A stretch of 64,000 nt of DNA from an uncultured bacterium (GTDB taxonomy: Bacteria; Verrucomicrobiota; Lentisphaeria; Victivallales; UBA1829), in assembly GCA_949297765.1 (NCBI GenBank), contig CASFTV010000018.1, forward strand, positions 1 to 64,000. Reading direction: 5' to 3'. The notes beneath the pieces are model-generated. The model had not been told where the DNA came from. It worked only from the letters and a program-made list of their open reading frames with translations, and ran no database searches. The translations under genes were made by a program, and so were the position numbers. Positions 27,228 through 36,422 of the stretch are shown here, piece by piece. The first letter of the stretch is position 1, and every line of letters starts with the position of its first letter.

Positions 27228-28229
27228 ATGGACCGGCGGGATTTCATCCGGACTCTCGGCGCCGCCGCGGGCGGAGCAATGCGGATCGGGGCATCGGCCG
27301 GAACTCCCGTACGGAAAAGCGCGGAAGTTTCCCAGGACGATTCGTCCGATTCTCTGCTTGCCGGGGTCTGTGACATTCATCTTCACTGTCTTCCGGACTC
27401 ACGGCCGCGCTGCATCGACGAACTGAGTCTGGCCAAACAGGCGAAGCAGGCCGGATACCGGGGGCTTATGTACAAATCGAATGACTGGAGCTGTCACGAC
27501 CGAGCCTCTCTGATCCGGCTGATTCTTCCGGATTTCGAAGTGTTCGGCAGTCTTTGCATGAACCGCGTTCATGGCGACAAGGTCAATGTGTACGCGGCGG
27601 AACAGGCGCTCAAAACCACGGGATCGCTCTGCCGCTGCATCTGGATGCCGACCCTTTCCTCTGTATGGCAGCATCAATGCGACAAGCTCCCCGGCCTCGG
27701 GATTCCGGTCCTGGACAGACAGGGCCATGTTCTTCCGGAAGTGATCCGGGTTATGGAACTCTGCGCAGAAGCAGACATCATCTTCGCAACCGGACACAGT
27801 TCCCCGCGCGAAAGCTTGATTCTGGCCCGCAAGGCAAAAGAGATCGGAATCAGGAAATTCGTTGTCACCCATGTAAATTCGCTGATCTGGAAAATGACAC
27901 GCGGTCAAATTCTTCAGGCGGTCGATCTCGGAGCGTTTGTGGAATACTGCTATCTGCCGCGGCTCTGGGGACCGGGAACAGGGAATCCGCAGTTCGAACA
28001 TCAGAGCCGGGAGGAGTTCCTGAATTATGTACAAACCGTTCCGGAGCGCAGTTTCATTTCGACGGATCTCGGACAACTGGGCAATCCGAATCCAATCGAC
28101 GGGATGCGCGCATGCATCCGGGAACTGCTCGACGCCGGAATTCCACAGAAAAACATCGACTGCATGGTGCGGCACACCCCCGCATTCCTGATCGGTCTCA
28201 ACCGGAAAGAAAGGAAAATGAAGCAATGA
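27228..28229 (+). CDS. Tat-exported amidohydrolase-like protein (DUF6282-type)
   Basis: This 333-residue protein has the Tat signal MDRRDFIRTLGAAAGG. A TIM-barrel metal-hydrolase pattern follows: CDIHLHCLPD (H51, H53), then FATGHSSPRES, VTHVNSLIWKM and STDLGQLGNP, which supply His and Asp ligands. I recall the DUF6282 family for this architecture; the catalysed reaction is unknown. It starts three bases after the flavoprotein stop and overlaps the aldo/keto reductase start by four bases, so the three are translated from one message. Confidence 0.82.
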   Translation: MDRRDFIRTLGAAAGGAMRIGASAGTPVRKSAEVSQDDSSDSLLAGVCDIHLHCLPDSRPRCIDELSLAKQAKQAGYRGLMYKSNDWSCHDRASLIRLILPDFEVFGSLCMNRVHGDKVNVYAAEQALKTTGSLCRCIWMPTLSSVWQHQCDKLPGLGIPVLDRQGHVLPEVIRVMELCAEADIIFATGHSSPRESLILARKAKEIGIRKFVVTHVNSLIWKMTRGQILQAVDLGAFVEYCYLPRLWGPGTGNPQFEHQSREEFLNYVQTVPERSFISTDLGQLGNPNPIDGMRACIRELLDAGIPQKNIDCMVRHTPAFLIGLNRKERKMKQ

Positions 28230-29512
28230 ATCGACGCGATTTTCTCAAATCCGCAACGCTGGCCGCGGCTGCCGGAGCAGTCTTCGGCAAAGGAGCTGTT
28301 CTGAAAGCGGCGGAAACACCAGGACGCAAGCTGGAGGGTCCGATTCTGAATTTCAATCCGCAAATGCAGTATCGTCCGATGGGGCGGACCGGGGTCAATG
28401 TATCCGCCCTCGGCTTCGGACTGCTGCGGCTGCCGATGCTCGCCGACGGGAAAACCGTCGACTCCGATCAGAGCGTCGCGATGATCCGCCGCGCAATCGA
28501 AGGCGGAGTCAACTACATCGACACCGGACGCGTCTATCTCGGCGGACAGAGCGAAACCGTCGCAGGAAAAGCGCTCAAGGGAGAGTGGCGCAACCGGGTC
28601 TACGTCACCTCCAAAGCCCCGTGGTGGATCATGGAAACACCGGAAGATTTCGAAAAACTCTTCGACGAATCCCGCCGGGCAATCGGAACGGATGTCATTG
28701 ACTTCTATCACATTCACATGGTGATGCACCGCGGCTGGAAGGAAAAGGTGATCCCGTTCCAGCTGATCGACAGGATCATGAAGCTCAAGGAACAGAAAAA
28801 GATCCGTTTTGCCGGATTCTCGTTTCACGACCGTCTTCAGCTGTTCAAGGAGGTGGTCGAATCCGCTCCGTGGGATTTCTGTCTGATCCAGCACAACTAT
28901 CTCGACTATGAATATGAGGCGGGCTGTCTCGGACCGAAATACGCCGCCGTCAACGGCATGGGACTGGCGGTCATGAAACCGGTGCGCACCGGATTTCTGG
29001 CGAATCTGCCGCCCTCCATGCGCGCGGCTCTCCGGTCAACCGGAATTGAGAAACCCGATACCGAATGGGCGCTGGATTATCTCTGGGACATTCCCGAAGT
29101 CAGTGTCGCGGTCAGCGGCATGGGATCCATGGCGGATGTCGAAGCCAATCTGCGGTATGCGTCGAAAGCGAAACCGGACATGCTCACCCCCGATGAACGG
29201 AAAGCTCTCGGCGCAGCGATCCGCGCCTTCCGGGAAACGCCGGGACATATCGACTGCACCGGATGTTATCAGTGCATTCCATGTCCGCAGAACGTGGCGG
29301 TCGGCTACATCTTTGCCTACGTCTACAACAACTACCTGGTGCACAGGGACAAAAAGAGAGCGCTTTTCGACTACACGGTTTCCATGTCTCCCATCCAGCG
29401 GGGCGCTCCGGCGTCGGCGTGTGTGAACTGCGGCGAATGTCTGGCGAAATGCCCGCAGAAACTCAGAATTCCGGAACTGCTCCAGCGTGTCCGGAACGAT
29501 CTCGGATTCTGA
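28226..29512 (+). CDS. Tat-exported aldo/keto reductase with ferredoxin-like C-terminus
   Basis: This 428-residue protein has the Tat signal MNRRDFLKSATLAAAAGAVF. The aldo/keto reductase barrel follows (RPMGRTGVNVSALGFGLLRL), with candidate catalytic residues D99, Y104, K130 and H162 or H164. A C-terminal extension carries two Cys clusters, CTGCYQCIPCPQNV and CVNCGECLAKCPQ, as in the 4Fe-4S aldo/keto reductase subgroup. Export of a protein needing two clusters suits the Tat route. The ATGA overlap fixes this start; longer upstream readings run inside the amidohydrolase gene. The physiological substrate is unknown. Confidence 0.92.
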   Translation: MNRRDFLKSATLAAAAGAVFGKGAVLKAAETPGRKLEGPILNFNPQMQYRPMGRTGVNVSALGFGLLRLPMLADGKTVDSDQSVAMIRRAIEGGVNYIDTGRVYLGGQSETVAGKALKGEWRNRVYVTSKAPWWIMETPEDFEKLFDESRRAIGTDVIDFYHIHMVMHRGWKEKVIPFQLIDRIMKLKEQKKIRFAGFSFHDRLQLFKEVVESAPWDFCLIQHNYLDYEYEAGCLGPKYAAVNGMGLAVMKPVRTGFLANLPPSMRAALRSTGIEKPDTEWALDYLWDIPEVSVAVSGMGSMADVEANLRYASKAKPDMLTPDERKALGAAIRAFRETPGHIDCTGCYQCIPCPQNVAVGYIFAYVYNNYLVHRDKKRALFDYTVSMSPIQRGAPASACVNCGECLAKCPQKLRIPELLQRVRNDLGF

Positions 29513-29561
29513 AAAAGGAGGACGCAAAACACGGAAAATCCGATTTTTTCCAAAAAACACC

Positions 29562-29591
29562 TTGACTTGTACCGATTCCGGGATTTACAGT
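29562..29591 (+). promoter_or_regulatory. Probable promoter for the DUF362 gene
   Basis: TTGACT (29562-29567), an 18-base spacer and TACAGT (29586-29591) lie in the 255-base gap before the DUF362 gene and would leave a leader of about 170 bases. No gene is supported in this gap. Confidence 0.5.
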
Positions 29592-29767
29592 ATCCATGAA
29601 ACAACGGAAGATCCACGAAAAATGCCAAACCAGCAAACAAAAGACAGCGATCGAATTCAAAAGCCCTCGGGGATGCGGAAAACGGACTCCATTCCGCTCC
29701 GCAGATTCCCCGGTCCGGCGGAATGCGGTCGAAGAAATCCAGCAAACACTTCGGAAGGAGAAACCGT

Positions 29768-30751
29768 ATGAACAGACGTGAATTTCTGAAAAACACACTG
29801 GCAATCGCCGCATTTCTTCCGATGGCCGAACTTCTTGCGAAGGCCGCCGGAGCCGGAAAATCCGTTCCGCCGGCAACGGTTTATTTCACGCGGGAACTCT
29901 CGCCGGAAACGGTGATCCGGATGTATCGCGCGCTGGGAATCGCCCTGCCCGGGAAGGTGGCGGTCAAAGTCCATTCCGGAGAAAAGGGAAATCAGAACTA
30001 TCTGCGTCCGGAATTTCTGCGCCCGATGGTTGAAGCCGTCAAAGGGACGGTGGTGGAATGCAACACCGCTTACGAGGGAGCGAGAAATTCCACGGAAAAA
30101 CATCGGAAGCTCATTGCCGAACACGGATGGGACAAATTCTTCCGGATCGATCTGATGGATGCCGAAGGACCGGATCTGGTTCTTCCGGTTCCCGGCGGAC
30201 GCATCCTGAAACAGAATTTCGTCGGGAAAAACATGGCGAACTACAACTCCATGCTGGTGCTTTCGCATTTCAAGGGTCATCCGGTGGCGGGATACGGCGG
30301 AGCGCTGAAACAGCTTTCCATCGGCTGTGCCTCCATCAAGGGAAAAGCGCTGATTCACTCCGGGGGCGTTTCCGGAGATCAGGTGGAATGCTGGAATCAC
30401 ATGGCAACTCCGGAGGTCTTCGGCGACGCCATGGCGGAAGCGGCGGGAACCATCATGGACTATTTCAAAGGCCGCATCGCCTTTGTCAGCATGATGTGCA
30501 ATCTTTCCGTGGACTGCGACTGCTGCGCCGCGGCCGAAAATCCGTGCATGAAAGACATCGGCATACTCTCTTCGACCGATCCCGTTGCGCTGGATCAGGC
30601 GTGCATGGACCAGATCCGTCAATCCGCCGATCCCGGCCGCGAGCATTTTCTGGAGCGGGTCCTCACCCGGAAAGGGACCCGGGTCATCGACACCGCCGCC
30701 GAAAGAGGCGTCGGAACAAAACGCTACAAACTCGTCCGGCTCGATCAATAA
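29768..30751 (+). CDS. Tat-exported DUF362-family protein
   Basis: This 327-residue protein starts MNRREFLKNTLAIAAFLPMA, with the Tat twin arginine. DUF362 landmarks follow: GKVAVKVHSGEKGNQNYLRP, HFKGHPVAGYGGALKQLSIG and SVDCDCCAAAENPCM, the last a Cys-rich loop possibly binding metal. The start at 29768 is chosen for GGAAGGAGAAACC upstream; a slightly longer frame exists. It may have its own promoter, but its Tat leader resembles those of the three preceding genes, so it likely belongs to the same system. Function is unknown beyond a redox association of the family. Confidence 0.87.
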   Translation: MNRREFLKNTLAIAAFLPMAELLAKAAGAGKSVPPATVYFTRELSPETVIRMYRALGIALPGKVAVKVHSGEKGNQNYLRPEFLRPMVEAVKGTVVECNTAYEGARNSTEKHRKLIAEHGWDKFFRIDLMDAEGPDLVLPVPGGRILKQNFVGKNMANYNSMLVLSHFKGHPVAGYGGALKQLSIGCASIKGKALIHSGGVSGDQVECWNHMATPEVFGDAMAEAAGTIMDYFKGRIAFVSMMCNLSVDCDCCAAAENPCMKDIGILSSTDPVALDQACMDQIRQSADPGREHFLERVLTRKGTRVIDTAAERGVGTKRYKLVRLDQ

Positions 30752-30842
30752 ACCATCCGGGCATCCGCCCTCTCCTCCGGGGAAGCAGGAAACGTTCCTC
30801 CGCCTGCCCCGGGAGTTTCCCGCCGGAGAAGGATCGGCCTTA

Positions 30843-31553
30843 TTACCAGCGTCCCGAAGCACCGCCTCCACCGAAACCGCCGCCACCGCCGCCGAAACCG
30901 CCTCCGCGGTGGAAGCCGCCTCCGCGGTAGAACCCGCCTCCGCTTCCGCTGCCGTTTTTTCGTCCTCCCCAGCCGAGAAGAGCAATCACGGCGAGAATGA
31001 AAATGACCAGAATGATCTTCCGGAGAGACAAGGTATTTTGGGAATCCGGCGGAGGATCTTTCCTTCCGTCGGGAGCCTTTCCCGTGACAAATTCCTGCAC
31101 TTTGTTGACCGCATAGACCGACCCGCCGGCGTAATCGCCTTTGCGGAAGAAGCTCTGAAGTCCGCGGATGATATCTCCGGCGCGGGCGTCGTTGACCGGT
31201 CCCTCCCATCCGTATCCGACCTCAAGACGCATCCGGCGATCCGCGGGAACCACAATCAGGATTGCGCCGTTGTCCTTCCCTTTATGACCGATTTTCCACG
31301 CATCGCCGAGAGCGATGCCGACCTCTTCGATCGGTGTGGTTCCGATGGAGTTCAGGAAGGCGACCGCCATCTGCCCGCCGGACGCCTGTTCCAGGGAGAG
31401 AATCGCCTGTTCGATCCGTTTGCGACCCTCTCGATTCAGAGTTCCCGTCTGATCGACGACACGTCCGGTCAGGGGCGGGACCCGGAACTCCGAAGCCGAA
31501 AGCGCCAGCGGGACCAGCAGACAGCAGAAAAACAGACCGATCCGATGCAGCAT
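30843..31553 (-). CDS. TPM-domain membrane protein (YgcG family)
   Basis: This 236-residue protein has a signal peptide (1-20), a TPM domain (about 25-155; VVDQTGTLNREGRKRIEQAI and LIVVPADRRMRLEVGYG), one transmembrane helix (IILVIFILAVIALLGW) and a glycine-rich tail ending GGGGASGRW. This is the standard architecture. The start is at 31553, with GGGGGAGGTG upstream, 16 bases after the LemA stop. LemA and TPM genes are paired in many bacteria, probably as an envelope or membrane-quality unit, but the precise role is unknown. Confidence 0.93.
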   Translation of the reverse strand: MLHRIGLFFCCLLVPLALSASEFRVPPLTGRVVDQTGTLNREGRKRIEQAILSLEQASGGQMAVAFLNSIGTTPIEEVGIALGDAWKIGHKGKDNGAILIVVPADRRMRLEVGYGWEGPVNDARAGDIIRGLQSFFRKGDYAGGSVYAVNKVQEFVTGKAPDGRKDPPPDSQNTLSLRKIILVIFILAVIALLGWGGRKNGSGSGGGFYRGGGFHRGGGFGGGGGGFGGGGASGRW

Positions 31554-31569
31554 CCGGACACCTCCCCCG

Positions 31570-32142
31570 TCAGAATCGGACTTCCGGCACTTTTTCGACG
31601 CTCTCCCGTCCCTGAGGCGCCTCGAAATATTCCCGTGTTTCGAGTCCGAGCCCACCGGCGAACAGCGATCCCGGGAACTGGCGGATCGAAGCATTGTACT
31701 TGCGGACCGCCTTGTTGAAACGTGTCCGGGCGACGGCGATCCTGTTTTCCGTCCCCGCAAGTTCATCCTGCAGCCGGGCGAAATTCGTGTTTGCCTTCAG
31801 CTCCGGATAGCGTTCAGCAATCGCGAGAAGCCGTCCGAGAGCGCTGTTGAGTTCCGCACTGGCCCCGGCTTTTGCCTGCGGCCCGGAAGCGCCGAGCAGA
31901 CGGGATCGGGCGGATGCGACCTCCGCAAAAATCTTCTCCTCATGTTGTGCATATCCCTTGACGGTCGAAACCAGATTCGGGATCAGGTCCGCGCGACGCT
32001 GAAGCTGCGTTTCAATCTGACTCCAGCTCTCCCGGACGGATTCCTCTCCGGCGATCAGTCCGTTACGGACGGAAATCCCGGCAAACAGGCAGACAACAAG
32101 CACAACGGCGACAGCCCCGACAGCAATCCAGACACTCTTCAT
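31570..32142 (-). CDS. LemA family protein
   Basis: This 190-residue protein has one N-terminal membrane helix (about 5-24) and a long helical domain with the LemA signature SWSQIETQLQRRADLIPNLV, then NRIAVARTRFNKAVRKYNAS. AAAGGAG precedes the start. It is cotranscribed with the TPM gene. LemA proteins have a four-helix periplasmic bundle of uncertain function. Confidence 0.96.
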   Translation of the reverse strand: MKSVWIAVGAVAVVLVVCLFAGISVRNGLIAGEESVRESWSQIETQLQRRADLIPNLVSTVKGYAQHEEKIFAEVASARSRLLGASGPQAKAGASAELNSALGRLLAIAERYPELKANTNFARLQDELAGTENRIAVARTRFNKAVRKYNASIRQFPGSLFAGGLGLETREYFEAPQGRESVEKVPEVRF

Positions 32143-32182
32143 GCGGGAAACTCCTTTTTTTGAAATATTTTCCAGGCGGAGT

Positions 32183-32211
32183 ACTGTATCCGCTTCCCGC
32201 GGTGATTACAA
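32183..32211 (-). promoter_or_regulatory. Promoter of the LemA-TPM operon
   Basis: Minus-strand TTGTAA (32206-32211), 17 bases, TACAGT (32183-32188), 41 bases before the LemA start. The rest of the 240-base gap up to 32382 shows only GC-rich imperfect inverted repeats. Confidence 0.6.
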
Positions 32212-32382
32212 ATGCGCTTCCGGAATTTTTTTTGTCCCCCGCATCACGTCTCTGATCCGCGGGAACACGCTCTTGATCCGGATTGCAGGCGGACGGCTCC
32301 GGACGGATTCATCTGCGGGAAGGCCCGCCGGATCCGTACATTTCCGGACGCCATCCGCCCGGAGTGAGCCGTCCCAGCGGAA

Positions 32383-35300
32383 TCACTGCTCCTTCAGCAG
32401 TTCATAGGCGAAACAGGCTCTTCCGTTCCAGTCCGTCCGTGCGGAAAAGACGATTCCCTCCGCAGACTGCCGGTATGGAACCGTTCCGATCCGTTTTCCC
32501 GAACAGTCGAGCGCGTGGAGCTTCGGGTTTTTCAGGCGGGTCTTCAGAGAAATCTTCGCCTGTGCATTCCGGAAAAGAATGGTGACCGGACGCTGTTTGT
32601 GAACGCTTTTCAGAACGGTCTGCATGGAATCGTCCGCGAACACGGTTCCCTCGTTCTGCATATCGGAGACATGGATCAGCAGAATCCGTTCCGAATCGGC
32701 TAGATTTTTTCCGTCGAGGGCGGTTGCGGCAACCGTCGCCTGCGAGTCGCTTTCGGCGGAGAGATATTTTCCGGCGATGCGTCCTTTCCGGTCGAAGAAA
32801 AACCCTTCCGTGCGGGGGGTGACAAGACGGAAGATTCCGTTTCTGAAATCCGCCCGGATCTCGCCGGTGGAGCTGACGGCAATCTCCGCTTTGTCATGCA
32901 ATGTGTAGTTTCTCTGTTTTGCGAACCGCTCCAGTGCGGCGCGGTCGTTTCCCGGAATGACCGGGAGAGAGCCGGAGGACCGATATTCCGTTGAAATGTT
33001 GATCAGTCCCGTTGTTTTCGGCGGCAGGGGATTCAAGAAGCGCGAGCCATCCGCAGCGACCGCCACACTTCCGGTTTTTGCGGAAAAGACAACCGCCCCG
33101 GTGCTGGCCGGATAAAAACGTTGAAACGGCTCGAAACTGCTGGCATCGCCCACAATGGAAGCGACGCTTTCCGGAGCAGGGGCGACATCCCGGCGCAGAA
33201 AAATCATTGCCGCGATCCGTTCCGGAATATTGCGGGCCGGATCATTGACCATGTCCCACATTTCCAGTCCGGTTTCCGGCGAGAAGATCAGATCCTCCCG
33301 GTTTGCATGACAGAAGCGGTAGAGTCCGTTCCAGTCCTGCAGCGCCGCCATGGAGGGATAGATGAGTCCGCCCTCACTCCGGTTCGGCGCCGGATAGGCG
33401 AAATTGTATTCCGAAATTTGAAACGGTTTCCCGAAAACCCGCCGGGCGCTCCCGTTCAGATAGGAAAAGCGGGTCCGCAGGGAGTTTCTTCCGCAGTAGA
33501 GATGCACGTCGACAAAATCATATTCCAGACGTTGAAACGTCAGATTGGGATATGCGAGGAAATTCTGATCCGTAATCAGAGCGTTTGTCCGGATCTCGTT
33601 CCGGAGGAAATCGACCATATCCCGATAATACTCCCGGTAGACTTTCATTCCGAACTTCCGGAACTCCAGATCGTACTCCTTCCGCCCGGGCGACCGGCCG
33701 GTGCGCTTCAGCTCCTGCTCAAACGCCCTGATATACTGCTCCTTGGCAATGGAAAGCGGATGCGACAGCGAGACCAGCATGGAATTCTCGTTCAGAATGG
33801 AAATCGAAATCAGCGCCGGATCCTGCGCAATCGACATTCCGGTATACGGATTGACCGGCAACAGGAGATTCCGGGTGAACTGCTTCAGATCCTCCCGGAC
33901 CGGTTTCAGAAGCATCGCCGCCAGATTGTAGGAGTCTTTTGCGATTCCGGAGTAGTAGGATTTGTCCGGATCCCAGGAAACCCCGGGCACCTTCCGGATG
34001 TCGAAAAACCGCGCCGTATACAGATCCAGCGAATAGTAGATTCCCGCCTCTTTCAAGCGGGAAAGCAGATAGTGGAGCGCATCCAGACGTTCCGGTCGAA
34101 TCCGGTTTGTCATATTTTTCCAGCCGCAGAGATCCACATCAAAATGGTGAAGACGGACCGCGTTGTAGCCGAACGCACGCAGATTCCGGACCAGCTGATC
34201 GGTCTTGCTTTTTTCCATCATGGATGTTGCAAAGCAGAGATTCGTTCCCCAGATATGAAAAATTTTTTCCGGGCGGCCGGCAAAGCGGAAGTTTCCATCT
34301 TTTCCGGCGATGACTCTTCCATACTTTCCGGCCGGAGCATCCTGCAGAAACGAAAGATCCAGAGCGGAACCGGGTTCCACCGTCAGACACGGCCGGTAGG
34401 GCCGCCAGAGTCTGCCGCGCCGGAGCGTGAACCCGGAAGAAGAGCTCCGCGCAAGCTGAAGATTCTGCTCCGAGAGCGAAAGACCCGCGATCATCCAGAC
34501 ACTTTTTCCATTGGAACAGAATTCCACCTTCTGAAGAGTCTTTGCCGGATCCGGATGAAACACGCTCAGGAACAAGCCGACATCACGCAGTTCTCCGAGA
34601 TTCAGGATCTTTTCCTTCCAGACGAGCTGTCCGTTCTCCCAGGACCGCTGCGGATTCCACCAGTTGCCGACATCGCGCAGGTTGGCGACCGGGAAACGGC
34701 TGCGCGATCCATCCGTGTAGAGGATCTCCAGAGAGCCGATCTCCTCCTTTCCGTTCGGCGCCCACGCGATGGCATGGAGCAGGAAAAGCGATCCGGTTTT
34801 CATTTCCGGCAGATTCAGGCTCTTCCGCATCGGAAGCCACGAAAGTCCGCCGCCTCCGAGAACCAGACAGGAATTGCCGTCGCGGTCGGAAGCAATGTCG
34901 AAGACCGCGGGGGACGTCTCCAGTCTTCCCGGCTTCATCGGGGAGAGATCCTGTTCCGGTCCCTGATCGGTCCATCCGCCGAGCCGGTCGCCCTCTTTCG
35001 GATCGGCAAACGTCCGGTTGGCGACCCCCTTCAGAGACACCGGGACCACCTGATACGGAGTGTATTTGAGGCGCACGGCGATCCGGCTTTTCCCCTGCTC
35101 CGTCTTCATCGGAATCCGGCAGGAGTAGTTCTGATTCCAGGTTCCGAAGAAGCGGCTGTCGTTCAGCATCACCTGCGGCCGGCCGTCCGGAAACGAAAGG
35201 GTCAGAAAACCTTTTGCAAGAGGAAGGGTCAGTTCCGGAACATTCTGCAAGTCCCCGAAGCAGAATCCCCGTTTCCGATTGAGTTCAGCGGGAAAGGGAT

Positions 35301-35721
35301 ATTTTTTCCCGTTGTATTCCACCGTTTTTCCCTCCATTTTCCGGATGGGGAGCGCCAGTTCCAAGGCGGCGAAGTTCAGCTGGAACTTCTCTGGATATTC
35401 GAGCAGATACTCCGCCTCCCACTCCGTGGGGGAGATCCGGCGGTAGACGATGCGGGAATCCGGAAGACCGCTTTTTTTCATCCGGGCCGTCGCGGTGAAG
35501 GAGGAATCCTTTTTTTCGATTTCCGGAGCATAGCGGTAGTAGGGGTTCTGAGAATAGGCGGCAAAACGGCTTTTCTCAGATTTATAGTTGATGTTGAAAC
35601 TCAGTGTGCAGTCCTGTTCGATCCGGAGAACGGTGTTTTTATCGACGGAGAAAATCTCCTCCGCCCGGCTCAAGGGAATCAGTGCAATCAGGCTCAGAAG
35701 TGGAAAGGCGAATCGTTTCAT
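32383..35721 (-). CDS. Large secreted clan GH-A-like glycoside hydrolase
   Basis: This 1112-residue protein has a signal peptide (MKRFAFPLLSLIALIPLSRA). N-terminal beta-modules, including GGWTDQGPEQDLSPMKPGRL, precede VEPGSALDLSFLQDAPAGKY. The TIM barrel carries E645 (SILNENSML) and E771 (ISEYNFAYP) as catalytic candidates. The C-terminal beta-domain ends RACFAYELLKEQ. It is a paralogue of the proteins at 16891 and 45332. The start is at 35721, after GAGAGGATCAGC; an upstream ATG at 35754 would overlap the pseudopilin. It is the third gene of a GntR-pseudopilin-hydrolase triad. Substrate unknown. Confidence 0.86.
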   Translation of the reverse strand: MKRFAFPLLSLIALIPLSRAEEIFSVDKNTVLRIEQDCTLSFNINYKSEKSRFAAYSQNPYYRYAPEIEKKDSSFTATARMKKSGLPDSRIVYRRISPTEWEAEYLLEYPEKFQLNFAALELALPIRKMEGKTVEYNGKKYPFPAELNRKRGFCFGDLQNVPELTLPLAKGFLTLSFPDGRPQVMLNDSRFFGTWNQNYSCRIPMKTEQGKSRIAVRLKYTPYQVVPVSLKGVANRTFADPKEGDRLGGWTDQGPEQDLSPMKPGRLETSPAVFDIASDRDGNSCLVLGGGGLSWLPMRKSLNLPEMKTGSLFLLHAIAWAPNGKEEIGSLEILYTDGSRSRFPVANLRDVGNWWNPQRSWENGQLVWKEKILNLGELRDVGLFLSVFHPDPAKTLQKVEFCSNGKSVWMIAGLSLSEQNLQLARSSSSGFTLRRGRLWRPYRPCLTVEPGSALDLSFLQDAPAGKYGRVIAGKDGNFRFAGRPEKIFHIWGTNLCFATSMMEKSKTDQLVRNLRAFGYNAVRLHHFDVDLCGWKNMTNRIRPERLDALHYLLSRLKEAGIYYSLDLYTARFFDIRKVPGVSWDPDKSYYSGIAKDSYNLAAMLLKPVREDLKQFTRNLLLPVNPYTGMSIAQDPALISISILNENSMLVSLSHPLSIAKEQYIRAFEQELKRTGRSPGRKEYDLEFRKFGMKVYREYYRDMVDFLRNEIRTNALITDQNFLAYPNLTFQRLEYDFVDVHLYCGRNSLRTRFSYLNGSARRVFGKPFQISEYNFAYPAPNRSEGGLIYPSMAALQDWNGLYRFCHANREDLIFSPETGLEMWDMVNDPARNIPERIAAMIFLRRDVAPAPESVASIVGDASSFEPFQRFYPASTGAVVFSAKTGSVAVAADGSRFLNPLPPKTTGLINISTEYRSSGSLPVIPGNDRAALERFAKQRNYTLHDKAEIAVSSTGEIRADFRNGIFRLVTPRTEGFFFDRKGRIAGKYLSAESDSQATVAATALDGKNLADSERILLIHVSDMQNEGTVFADDSMQTVLKSVHKQRPVTILFRNAQAKISLKTRLKNPKLHALDCSGKRIGTVPYRQSAEGIVFSARTDWNGRACFAYELLKEQ

Positions 35722-35741
35722 GCTGATCCTCTCAAATTTTT

Positions 35742-36422
35742 TCAATAGGTCCATCTTTTTCCCCAGAAATAGGTATTTTCATTGTCATATACACCGGTAT
35801 TGCTGCAACTCCATTTGGAAAGGAACTCGATTTCGGAGCGCCGCTTCTGTCCGACATGTCCGTCGCCATACAGGAGATTCGGCGAATTGCCGCTGTTATG
35901 CCGGTAAGAAAAAATATTCTTGCTGAGGATATAGCCATCTGAACGTTCACATGTCCGGTCCGCCGCGATGAACCGTTCGGAAGGCGATTTCAGTTTGGAA
36001 ATATCTCCTTTCAGCGGATAGGAATCATAAACCATGTACTGATTCAGTCCGTAGTGATCTTTTTCCCCCGTCATGTCGCCCGCCCGGGAACCGTCGGGAC
36101 AGGCATAGATCCCTTTCGGGGTCCGATCGTTCGCCGAAGTCCAGTAATATCCCTGTTTGATCGTCTTATGCCCCTCCGCCATGATGCAGAGCAGATCCTG
36201 CCAGCGGGTATAGGTAGGCGCATCAAAGCCGGCGGGAATCCGTTTGCAGTTGTCCGCATAGAGGAAAATCAGCTGTCCGATGCTGCGCAGATTGCTGCTG
36301 CACCGGATTTCGTGCGCCTTCCTTTTTGCCGAATTCAGCGCCGGCAGCAGAAGACCGGCCAGAATCGCGATCACGGCAATTACGACCAGAAGCTCTATCA
36401 AGGTAAATTTTCTGCGGCTCAT
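35742..36422 (-). CDS. Pseudopilin (prepilin-type, H-X-DG class)
   Basis: This 226-residue protein starts [20 protein letters not shown], then [18 protein letters not shown]. The C-terminal motif [17 protein letters not shown] has an 11-residue spacer. The start overlaps the stop of the GntR-type regulator by four bases. The giant glycosidase follows 20 bases downstream. It is one of the middle genes that define the repeated triads of this window. Confidence 0.94.
   Translation of the reverse strand: MSRRKFTLIELLVVIAVIAILAGLLLPALNSAKRKAHEIRCSSNLRSIGQLIFLYADNCKRIPAGFDAPTYTRWQDLLCIMAEGHKTIKQGYYWTSANDRTPKGIYACPDGSRAGDMTGEKDHYGLNQYMVYDSYPLKGDISKLKSPSERFIAADRTCERSDGYILSKNIFSYRHNSGNSPNLLYGDGHVGQKRRSEIEFLSKWSCSNTGVYDNENTYFWGKRWTY

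Noticed and set aside
29596-29781. 61-residue plus-strand frame between the aldo/keto reductase and DUF362
   Set aside because: Lys/Arg-rich with no ribosome site; it overlaps the DUF362 start in another frame, so it is more likely leader RNA.
30755-30830. Imperfect GC-rich hairpin between the DUF362 and TPM genes
   Set aside because: It may be a weak terminator for the convergent genes, but there is no T-run on either side and pairing is broken, so it is not listed as a feature.
30845-30960. Short GC-rich repeats resembling a tandem repeat or CRISPR-like array
   Set aside because: These are codons of the glycine-rich tail of the TPM protein, which is normal for the family.
33121-35748. 875-residue plus-strand open frame opposite the glycosidase at 32383-35721
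   Set aside because: Shadow of a well-supported minus-strand gene; no features of its own.
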